NCBI GenBank assembly: GCA_021836225.1
Contig: JAKBJA010000195.1
Location: forward strand, 1 to 7,831
Length of the DNA stretch: 7,831 bases
Direction: 5' to 3'
Source of the DNA: Pseudomonadota bacterium
GTDB lineage: Bacteria; Pseudomonadota; Gammaproteobacteria; Burkholderiales; Thiobacillaceae
Shown here: in pieces, positions 1 to 5,637 of the stretch
Layout of the letters: every line of letters begins with the position of its first letter
Position numbering within the stretch: position 1 is the stretch's first letter
The notes under the pieces: model-generated
Database searches by the model: none
What the model was told of the DNA's origin: nothing
Seen by the model: the letters and a program-made list of their open reading frames with translations, nothing else
Program-made: the position numbers and the translations under genes

Positions 1-1
1 G

Positions 2-1168
2 CTGAGTGATTTGATCTTGCGCGTGCGTGAGCAGGTCTGCCTTGACGGCCAGATGAAGCCCGAAGATTTCAAGGTCTATCTGGTGGCGCATTCGATGGGA
101 GGTCTGGTATGTCGCTGCTTTCTGCAGAACGGTGCGGCCGGCAGCAACGAGGCGCGCAAGCTCGTCGACAAGGTTTTCACGTACGCCACCCCGCACAACG
201 GCATCGAGATGGCCGGCATAAACGTTCCCGGCTTCTTCGATCTCTGGGACATGGACAACTTCAGCCGCAGCGAAATGCGCAAGTACCTCGACATCAAGGA
301 CAAGAATGTCGAGGTCAACTCGCTCGACGGAAAATTCGATCCGAAGCGGTTTTTCTGTCTGGTGGGAACGAACAGCAGGGACTATGACGTGGCACGCGGG
401 GCCTCCCGGCTGCTCGCCGGCGAACTGAGCGATGGGCTCGTGCGTATCGAGAACGCCTATGTGACGGGCGCGCCGCGCGCCCACGTCCATCGCAGCCACA
501 GTGGTGCCTACGGCATCGTGAATTCCGAGGAGGGCTTCCAAAATCTCTACAGATTTCTGTTCGGAGACGTCAGCGTCGACGGGCTGCTGGCGATCGAAGC
601 GTTGCCGCTACCACCGACGACCTGGCTACAGAAGATGCTCGGAACGAAGATCGGGTACTACTTCGAGGTCGTGGTCGCCACCCGGGGGGCGCTTGATTTC
701 GACCTCACCCGGCGCACCATCGCAAACAATAGCGCCATGCTGCGATTGCGCTCCGAGATATTTGAAGACGACGGCACCCTGAAGGCGGATGCACGCCATC
801 CGCACCTGTTCTCGACCTTCCTCGATTTGTCGAAGCGCCCGCCGGACAGCAAGGAAATGATGTTCACGATTCAGCTTTGGGTGTCGATGATCACGTATAC
901 GGGCGAGGACGCACCCCCAGATCAACACTACGTCCCTGGCGAGTATCTGTTCCGCGACACAATCGTGGTCAGCGCCATCCCACCGTCAGACAAGTCTGCG
1001 TCCTGGCAGGTCAGCTTTGTCCTGGCCGATAGTGGGTGGTCGGGTGCGAAAAGGGCACCCGCGGATGGAATGAAGGATGAGCAGGGGAAGCCTTATGTTG
1101 CGATACCGCTCGAAAACAAGAAGGGTTTCAAGGCGACTTTGCGGCTATACGGCTCACATTGGGAGTAG
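2..1168 (+). CDS. Alpha/beta-hydrolase, lipase/PGAP1-like (5' end outside window)
   Basis: The reading frame is open to the left edge, so the true start lies upstream; the TTG at 11 is only the first possible start inside the window. Numbering from that TTG, the nucleophile elbow AHSMGG puts the catalytic serine at residue 28. TPHNG (60-64) is the usual TP-H-G strand of lipase-like hydrolases. The acid is probably D141 in LSDGLV, and the histidine H158, H160 or H163 in the His-rich HVHRSHSGAYG. This order (Ser, Asp in SDGLV, His) matches esterases/lipases of the PGAP1 and class-2 type. The oxyanion-hole strand normally before the serine must lie off the left edge. From about residue 190 to 385 there is a second region, rich in alternating hydrophobic residues and probably beta-structured, that I cannot assign. 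Its substrate is unknown. The next gene is convergent, with a 78-base gap showing no clear terminator. The hydrolase call is firm; lipase versus other esterase is open. Confidence 0.82.
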   Translation: MSDLILRVREQVCLDGQMKPEDFKVYLVAHSMGGLVCRCFLQNGAAGSNEARKLVDKVFTYATPHNGIEMAGINVPGFFDLWDMDNFSRSEMRKYLDIKDKNVEVNSLDGKFDPKRFFCLVGTNSRDYDVARGASRLLAGELSDGLVRIENAYVTGAPRAHVHRSHSGAYGIVNSEEGFQNLYRFLFGDVSVDGLLAIEALPLPPTTWLQKMLGTKIGYYFEVVVATRGALDFDLTRRTIANNSAMLRLRSEIFEDDGTLKADARHPHLFSTFLDLSKRPPDSKEMMFTIQLWVSMITYTGEDAPPDQHYVPGEYLFRDTIVVSAIPPSDKSASWQVSFVLADSGWSGAKRAPADGMKDEQGKPYVAIPLENKKGFKATLRLYGSHWE

Positions 1169-1246
1169 CCGCACCTGCTCTGTTTTAAGGTATCGCCCCG
1201 GGATGACAGATGCGCATGAAAAACATCCAGAACTCGCTGCTGCGAT

Positions 1247-3340
1247 CTAATCTTCATTGTAGAACTGCAGCTGGTTGCGTCCGGCCGACTTGGCTTTGTA
1301 CATGGCTTGATCGGCTCGCCTGAGCAGCTGGTCGGCGCTTGCCTTGTGGCCGCAAAATGTCGTGACGCCTATGCTGGGCGTACTGTTGCATATGTGCTCT
1401 CCCAACCGATAAGGCTGGGAAAGCGTGCCCAGGATATTGCTGCTCAACTCCGCAGCTTCTGCCGCGGCTTCGCCGGCACTGTTCCCAAGATTTTCCAGGA
1501 TGACGACGAATTCGTCGCCGCCCAGCCGGGCAACGGTATCGCTTTCCCTGACGCCTGCAAGCAGACGGCTCGAGACCTCCATGAGAACCTGATCGCCCGC
1601 CTCATGGCCGAGCGTATCGTTGATCGTCTTGAAATTGTCCATATCAATGAATAGCAGCGCACCATGCCGGCCGGTGCGCTCGCTGATGGCGAGTTGATGA
1701 TCGAGGCGATCAAGGAAAAGGCGACGGTTTGGCAGCCCGGTCAAGGTGTCGTTGAAAGCCAGGTCGCGGATCATGATTTCGGCGGCCTTGCGCTCGGTTA
1801 TGTCGAAGATGAGGCCGTCGAGCCATCGCGCCTCGCCGGTCTGGTCAGAGGTGACGCGGCCTCGTTCATTGACCCAGCGAGTGAAGCCATTGGTGGCCTT
1901 GATGCGGTACTCGATATTGTAAGCGCTCCGCCTGGCGATCGCTTCGGCAATTGCTTCGCTGACCTTGATCTTGTCATCTGGATGGATCAGATGGTCATAG
2001 GAGAGCTCTCCTGACAGAAAGCGTTCGGGCGGTTCACCCGTCAGCGGCCGGATCCCGTTGCTGAGTTGTAGCACGGGCAAGCTTGACCCCGCCTTGGAAC
2101 GAAACACCGCGCCCGGTATGTTTTCGACCAGGGACTTGTAGCTTTCGAGGATGTGTTCCAGCCGTGCAGCCGCCCCGCGCATCTTGCGACGATGCCGCGC
2201 GTTCATGTACAACACGGAAAACAGCAGCAGGTCGAGTGCCAGGCCGCCGAAAAGAATCAGCTTGGGCTGGCTGCTCTGTGTGCTGGTCTCGAATTTATTG
2301 CTGCTTCGGAAGCGCGCTACCCATGCGTGCCCTCCGATTTCGAGCGTCATGTCGATCATGTGCCGCGCAGTGCGGCCAGATCCTTCGGAGGAATAAAGCA
2401 GGTTCTCCGGCGCAGGCTTGCCGTCGTACAACTCGATTTCAATAATCTGGCCGGGGACGTTAAAAATCCCCTCCATGAGATCGAATGAGCGAAACGGGCT
2501 ATACACAAAACCGATCAGCGCATCTCGTCGCGCCGCTACCGTGTCACGTGGCATGTTGCCGTGATAGACGGGAAAATAAATCAGGAATCCGGGCTGCACC
2601 TCGGTACCCGTTTCCTGTACCAGCGTGACCTTTTTAGTCAGCGCGGGCTGGCCTGTATCGCGAGCGCGTTCCATGGCTTGCCGCCGCACGGGATCGGAAA
2701 ACATATCGTAGCCAAACGCGCGCAGATTGCGCCCGGTAAAAGGCTCGATATACACAATGCTGCTGAGCATGTCGCGATTGCCTGGGGGGGTGATCGAGTA
2801 ATCCGGAAAGCCTTCCGCACGGATGGATCGCTCATGCGCGTTTCTGGCTTCCTTGGGCACCATCAAAGCGAAGCCGGTCCCAAGGATTCCGGGAAGGGTT
2901 TTATCGAGTTCAAGCATCTCGACATAGGCTCGCCATTCCTCGCGGCTTGGTATGCCGTTCGCCGCAAAAAGCGCTGCGCCCCCGCGCAGAACCTGCTCGT
3001 AATCCTCCATGCGAGTGATCAGAATGTTCTTATGCTTTTCTGTCACACGGAGAAAATTATCTTTCTCGCGCTGGAGGAATTCCGTTTCCGAATGTCGCCA
3101 TAACCCGACCGTGAGCAGCGCTGTCAGTAACAGCACACCCCATGCTGTAGCCTTACGATCAAGAAGATGGCCGATTCGCTTTCCGGCCGACGTCATGGTC
3201 GTGAATAACGCGGCGTTTAAAGCATGCAAGCTTCTCCCCCCGTTTTCAACGGCAGGTGCTTCGGCTGGCGTTCCCCCGATGGGCGAATATTCCGCCACGA
3301 GTGCCTGGCGGGCCAATTTTGCGGGACCAACTCGATTCAT
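1247..3340 (-). CDS. Membrane diguanylate cyclase, CHASE-PAS-GGDEF
   Basis: Makes cyclic-di-GMP from two GTP at the inner membrane. Numbering is from a possible TTG start at 3394 (715 residues). Membrane segment 1 is at about 83-99, and a CHASE-type periplasmic sensor at about 127-320 (RMEDYEQVLRGGAALF, then YIEPFTGRNLRAFGYDM). Membrane segment 2 is at about 378-398, and a PAS domain at about 415-535 (HPDD at 471-474, ending DITERKAAE). The GGDEF domain is at about 545-712 with DTLTGLPNR, FIDMDNFKTINDTLGH, an intact GGDEF (625-629), and RESD (616-619), which fits the RxxD product-inhibition site. It should therefore be an active, feedback-inhibited cyclase. CHASE domains bind small ligands; this one's ligand is unknown. 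The start is uncertain: the ATG at 3340 is reported, with a weak AGG upstream. Alternatives are TTG 3394, ATG 3376, TTG 3229 (behind a GGGGGAG stretch) and ATG 3196, which gives the usual short cytoplasmic lead before membrane segment 1. It is transcribed alone, convergent with the hydrolase gene. Confidence 0.94.
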   Translation of the reverse strand: MNRVGPAKLARQALVAEYSPIGGTPAEAPAVENGGRSLHALNAALFTTMTSAGKRIGHLLDRKATAWGVLLLTALLTVGLWRHSETEFLQREKDNFLRVTEKHKNILITRMEDYEQVLRGGAALFAANGIPSREEWRAYVEMLELDKTLPGILGTGFALMVPKEARNAHERSIRAEGFPDYSITPPGNRDMLSSIVYIEPFTGRNLRAFGYDMFSDPVRRQAMERARDTGQPALTKKVTLVQETGTEVQPGFLIYFPVYHGNMPRDTVAARRDALIGFVYSPFRSFDLMEGIFNVPGQIIEIELYDGKPAPENLLYSSEGSGRTARHMIDMTLEIGGHAWVARFRSSNKFETSTQSSQPKLILFGGLALDLLLFSVLYMNARHRRKMRGAAARLEHILESYKSLVENIPGAVFRSKAGSSLPVLQLSNGIRPLTGEPPERFLSGELSYDHLIHPDDKIKVSEAIAEAIARRSAYNIEYRIKATNGFTRWVNERGRVTSDQTGEARWLDGLIFDITERKAAEIMIRDLAFNDTLTGLPNRRLFLDRLDHQLAISERTGRHGALLFIDMDNFKTINDTLGHEAGDQVLMEVSSRLLAGVRESDTVARLGGDEFVVILENLGNSAGEAAAEAAELSSNILGTLSQPYRLGEHICNSTPSIGVTTFCGHKASADQLLRRADQAMYKAKSAGRNQLQFYNED

Positions 3341-3473
3341 GCTCTTGCCTATCGCACCCTTTACTGGCGCGATCATGCAAGGTCGCAATCGCAATTGCTG
3401 TAGGAAAATTCTGATTAGCCCTTACTCTGGACAGGCCGAATGCCCACAAAAAGGTGGGGGCTGGGGTTAAGCT

Positions 3474-3509
3474 GATGGCTGCGCTTGCGGGTGTCAGGCC
3501 GCAGCCATC
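3474..3509. repeat. Perfect 10-bp inverted repeat, 16-base loop
   Basis: GATGGCTGCG (3474-3483) and CGCAGCCATC (3500-3509) are exact reverse complements. The right arm lies inside the last codons (AMAAA) of the minus-strand gene remnant and the loop contains its stop codon, so the hairpin could once have been that gene's terminator or 3' RNA end. No T-run follows the stem on the minus strand. It could also be part of a former mobile-element end, but I see no matching partner. Confidence 0.45.
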
Positions 3510-3590
3510 GCCTGCTTGCGATACTTGTTGAGATCGCGCACGTTCTCGAATGTCTGCCCCAGAAGATTAGACAGGTTGCGCAGGATGCCG
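3494..3590 (-). pseudogene. C-terminal fragment of an unidentified gene
   Basis: On the minus strand the frame ending with TGA at 3494-3496 reads a plausible protein tail, including LGQTFENVRDLNKYR and ending KQAMAAA. It is open only back to a TAA at 3614-3616 and has no ATG, GTG or TTG start in that stretch, so it cannot be an independent gene. It looks like the last 30-odd residues of a longer protein whose body has been lost. I do not recognise the family; a transposase tail is possible given the truncation and nearby inverted repeat, but no motif proves it. The left limit is the stop codon; the right limit is set by where the SnoaL-like sequence begins on the other strand. Confidence 0.4.
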
Positions 3591-3591
3591 C

Positions 3592-3707
3592 TCCAGGTGG
3601 TGCGCCACCGCGATTACTGGGATGCGGCCGAGGAGCTCTACGCCCGTTTGCCGATGCTGAAATGGCTGATGCGCGGGCTCGCGCGACAGGCTGCTGCGCC
3701 GCTGTGA
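3592..3707 (+). pseudogene. 3' remnant of a SnoaL/NTF2-like gene
   Basis: The plus-strand frame ending in TGA at 3705-3707 reads VVRHRDYWDAAEELYARLP followed by a basic, hydrophobic tail. This matches, from memory, the C-terminus of nuclear-transport-factor-2-like (SnoaL-like) proteins of proteobacteria, which typically end with HRDYWDAAEELY, LP and a short LMR helix. Family members are about 140-150 residues; only about 38 remain. The upstream part of the same frame (from an ATG at 3516) runs antisense through another gene's tail and does not resemble the family. The gene is therefore truncated and almost surely non-functional. In many proteobacteria this gene leads a cluster with a short-chain dehydrogenase and a cyclopropane-fatty-acid synthase; none of that cluster is here. 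Confidence 0.62.
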
Positions 3708-3736
3708 GCGCCATATTCTCTGGGCTGGGCTAGTGG

Positions 3737-3742
3737 CATAAT
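3737..3742 (+). promoter_or_regulatory. Possible -10 box of the SUMF1-domain gene
   Basis: CATAAT lies 32 bases before the ATG at 3775 and matches five of six bases of a sigma-70 -10 box. No good -35 box sits 15-18 bases upstream; the nearest sequence is TTCTCT at 3716. It is a plausible but weak call based on sequence alone. Confidence 0.25.
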
Positions 3743-3757
3743 CAAATCTCCTTACAC

Positions 3758-3764
3758 GGAGGAG
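3758..3764 (+). promoter_or_regulatory. Strong ribosome binding site
   Basis: GGAGGAG stands 10 bases before the ATG at 3775 and fixes that start. CTCC at 3748-3751 can pair with GGAG at 3758-3761 across a 6-base loop, so a small hairpin could partly mask the site; whether it matters in the cell is unknown. Confidence 0.7.
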
Positions 3765-3774
3765 TCCAATAACG

Positions 3775-4641
3775 ATGAATGCCGAACGCCCCCCCCTTGT
3801 CGCGCCCAATACGTTTACCCTGAGCGAGGGCGAACTGATCGCCCTGCAGGCCCAGGCTGCGCAGGCAGCGGGCTTGCCGGAAGTCCGTTTTCGCGATCAT
3901 TTGCACAATGGCTCCAATGCGCCCGAGCTTGCCGTCATCCCGGCGGGCACCTTCGAATACGGCGCAGCGCCTGAGGAGTCGGCGCCGGACCAGGATCGCC
4001 CGCGCCGGTCCGCGCTGATCGAACGCAGCTTTGCGATCGGGGTGAATCCGGTCACCACCGAGGAATTCGAGGCCTATGCACGCGCGACCGGCTGGAAGCC
4101 GCGCGAGGATCTGCTGTGGCTGTCGGGCCGCATGCCGGTGATCGATGTGCGGCAGACCGATGCGCGCGATTACTGCGAATGGCTGTCGCGCGAGACGGGC
4201 CAGCGCTATCGACTTCCCACTGAAGTGGAATGGGAATATGCCTGCCGCGCCGGTGCCGCCACGGCCTACCCTCACGGTGACAGCATCGGCCCGGACAGCG
4301 CGGTATACAACGTCGACAAGGACCTGAGCCACCCCAAAACCCCGCGTTCGCTGGCGAGCCGCCTTGCGCGCTGCGGCGCCAAGGAAGTCGGCGGGCTGCG
4401 GCCCAACCGCTGGGGCCTGCGCGACATGCCGGGCAACGTGTGGGAATTCACCTCCAGCCCCTGGACCCCCGACCACGCCAGCCTGCCCGAGCGCCCCCAG
4501 CCTGGCAGTCCGCAGGCCGTCGTCACCAAGGGCGGCTCCTGGTTCGACGGCCCCGAATGCTGCCGTCCTGCTTCCCGCTGTCGCCGACTGGAAAACGAAC
4601 TGGATATCAATCTGGGGTTTCGGGTTGTACGCGAACTGTAG
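3775..4641 (+). CDS. SUMF1/FGE-sulfatase-domain protein
   Basis: A 288-residue protein made almost wholly of an FGE-sulfatase (SUMF1) domain from about residue 50 to the end. Visible landmarks are VIPAGTFEYG (54-63), a D/E-rich stretch, the core signature RLPTEVEWEYACRAG (146-160), NRWGLRDMPGNVWEF (211-225), KGGSW (252-256) and the closing NLGFRVVREL (279-288). There is no signal peptide or membrane segment, so it is cytoplasmic. The family includes enzymes that oxidise a sulfatase cysteine to formylglycine, and relatives with other or unknown roles (EgtB-type sulfoxide synthases, PvdO, NirV). After GGSW this protein has aspartate (D258) where human FGE has its first catalytic cysteine, then a CC pair (262-263) near the second, so true FGE activity is doubtful. 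No sulfatase gene is in the window. The gene starts at an ATG behind GGAGGAG and carries a run of 8 C at codons 5-8. A zinc-domain cyclase follows 90 bases downstream on the same strand. Confidence 0.92.
   Translation: MNAERPPLVAPNTFTLSEGELIALQAQAAQAAGLPEVRFRDHLHNGSNAPELAVIPAGTFEYGAAPEESAPDQDRPRRSALIERSFAIGVNPVTTEEFEAYARATGWKPREDLLWLSGRMPVIDVRQTDARDYCEWLSRETGQRYRLPTEVEWEYACRAGAATAYPHGDSIGPDSAVYNVDKDLSHPKTPRSLASRLARCGAKEVGGLRPNRWGLRDMPGNVWEFTSSPWTPDHASLPERPQPGSPQAVVTKGGSWFDGPECCRPASRCRRLENELDINLGFRVVREL
3789..3796 (+). repeat. Run of 8 C at the start of the SUMF1-domain gene
   Basis: Eight consecutive C fall in codons 5-8 of the gene starting at 3775. Gain or loss of one base here would shift the frame almost from the start. 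Such tracts can act as slippage switches, but 8 bases is near the lower limit and may be chance in GC-rich DNA. Confidence 0.5.
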
Positions 4642-4646
4642 CCCGT

Positions 4647-4679
4647 CGGCGCGGCGCAGGCTCCGCTTGCGCCGCGCCG
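4647..4679. terminator. GC-rich stem-loop between two genes
   Basis: CGGCGCGGCGCA (4647-4658) and TGCGCCGCGCCG (4668-4679) are perfect reverse complements. The 9-base loop can pair further (G-T, G-C, C-G) to give a stem of about 15 pairs with a three-base TCC loop. It starts 5 bases after the stop codon of the SUMF1-domain gene. No T-run follows on either strand, so it is not a classical intrinsic terminator. It could stop transcription weakly, protect the 3' end of the upstream message, or set the ratio of the two genes if they are co-transcribed. Confidence 0.5.
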
Positions 4680-4731
4680 GGTCAAACGTGCAGTACAGGC
4701 AACGAACATCAAATAACTAGAAAAGTCCCGC

Positions 4732-5616
4732 ATGTCCGGCCTTCCTGTGGAAACCGATACGTTCATCGCCGAGCTCGATGCCGCCGTCGAGGCGCACATG
4801 AACTGGACCCGCCGGATTCTCCGCTGCGCCGTGCTGCGCTCGACTCCCGGCGGAGATGTGCTCGATCCCATGGCACATACCCTGTGCCGTTTTGGCGCCT
4901 GGTTTACCGCAAACCGGGTGGAATTCGAGTCACTCGATGCTTCAGCGGCGCGGCGCGTGGAGATTGTGCACCAGTCCATGCATGACGCCATCCGTTCACT
5001 GTGCGCCCAGGTCCTGGCCGGGCAGCCGGGGCTGAACGACGATCTCGACGCATTCGAGGCGTCGCAGGCCGAACTGATCAACCTGCTGGCCAATTTCAAG
5101 ACCCTGATCCTGTCCAACGCGGTGCGCCAGGATCCGCTGACCGGGCTGCCTTTGCGCTACAACATCGATAGTGACTTCGCCCTGTATCAGAAGGAAGCAC
5201 GTCGCAATCGCAGCCTGCTGTATGTGGTGATGATCGATGTGGATCATTTCAAGCCGATCAACGATACCTACGGGCATCAGGTGGGCGACCTGGTGTTGCG
5301 CCACGTCGCCAACACCCTGAAGCAGGGCTTGCGCGGCGACGAGCCACTGTATCGTTTCGGGGGGGAGGAATTTCTCTGGCTGCTGAAATGCAAATCTGCC
5401 GAAGAGGCCAGGAAATCCACGCGCCGCATTCTGGCGTCCGTCGGCACCACCCCGGTGCCGATAGACGACGAAGAAACCCTGAGGCTGACCATCACCATGG
5501 GGCTGGCGCTGGCCGGTGAGATGGAGGATCTGTCCAGCGCCATCAAGCGTGCCGACATGGCGCTGTACGAAGGCAAGCAAAGCGGGCGCAATCGTTACGT
5601 CATCGCCGAGTCCTGA
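4732..5616 (+). CDS. dgcZ: Zinc-sensing diguanylate cyclase, CZB-GGEEF (DgcZ-like)
   Basis: A soluble 294-residue cyclase making cyclic-di-GMP, with the same length and domain order as E. coli DgcZ (YdeH). The N-terminal chemoreceptor zinc-binding (CZB) domain (about 8-128) keeps all four zinc ligands: H22 in AHMNW, C52 in LCRFGAW, and H80 and H84 in HQSMHD. In DgcZ zinc held by this 3-His/1-Cys site inhibits the cyclase, so the same control is expected here by homology. The GGDEF domain (about 130-294) shows DPLTGLP, MIDVDHFKPINDTYGHQVGD, GGEEF (210-214) and RADMALYEGKQSGRNR. At the inhibitory-site position it has RGDE (201-204), glutamate instead of the usual aspartate. The ATG at 4732 has only a weak purine-rich AGAAAAG before it; a better start is not seen and the CZB domain needs this one. 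It shares the strand with the SUMF1-domain gene, separated by the hairpin. The gene name is by similarity; function is confident, orthology less so. Confidence 0.94.
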   Translation: MSGLPVETDTFIAELDAAVEAHMNWTRRILRCAVLRSTPGGDVLDPMAHTLCRFGAWFTANRVEFESLDASAARRVEIVHQSMHDAIRSLCAQVLAGQPGLNDDLDAFEASQAELINLLANFKTLILSNAVRQDPLTGLPLRYNIDSDFALYQKEARRNRSLLYVVMIDVDHFKPINDTYGHQVGDLVLRHVANTLKQGLRGDEPLYRFGGEEFLWLLKCKSAEEARKSTRRILASVGTTPVPIDDEETLRLTITMGLALAGEMEDLSSAIKRADMALYEGKQSGRNRYVIAES

Positions 5617-5637
5617 CGCACTTCACGACACGCCGCT

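Larger units (their letters stand above)
3395..3774. other. Intergenic region with two gene remnants
   Basis: This 380-base stretch has no intact gene. From left to right it holds the leader of the CHASE cyclase gene on the minus strand, a short CCCAC/GTGGG hairpin (3443-3458), a 10-bp inverted repeat (3474-3509), the tail of an unidentified minus-strand gene (3494-3590), the tail of a SnoaL-like plus-strand gene (3592-3707), and the leader of the SUMF1-domain gene with a strong ribosome binding site. The two remnants abut at about 3590, which suggests a deletion or insertion that removed the bodies of both genes. Confidence 0.7.

Noticed and set aside
1169..1246. Bidirectional terminator between the two convergent genes
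   Set aside because: I found only very short self-complementary pieces such as ATGCGCAT and no stem with a T-run.
2784..2790. Run of 7 G in the CHASE cyclase gene as a frameshift
   Set aside because: The reading frame is continuous through it and the protein remains homologous on both sides, so there is no frameshift; kept only as a possible slippage site.
3443..3458. CCCAC-AAAAAG-GTGGG hairpin as a terminator
   Set aside because: Only five pairs and no downstream T-run on the plus strand; on the minus strand the T-run is in the loop, not after the stem. Too weak to call.
3516..3707. A complete small plus-strand gene starting at ATG 3516
   Set aside because: Only the last 38 residues resemble SnoaL-like proteins; the first part is antisense to another gene's tail, so it is better read as a remnant.
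3742..4476. Minus-strand open frame (244 codons) opposite the SUMF1-domain gene
   Set aside because: Antisense to a strongly supported protein with family motifs; no motif of its own and an arbitrary composition typical of GC-rich antisense frames.
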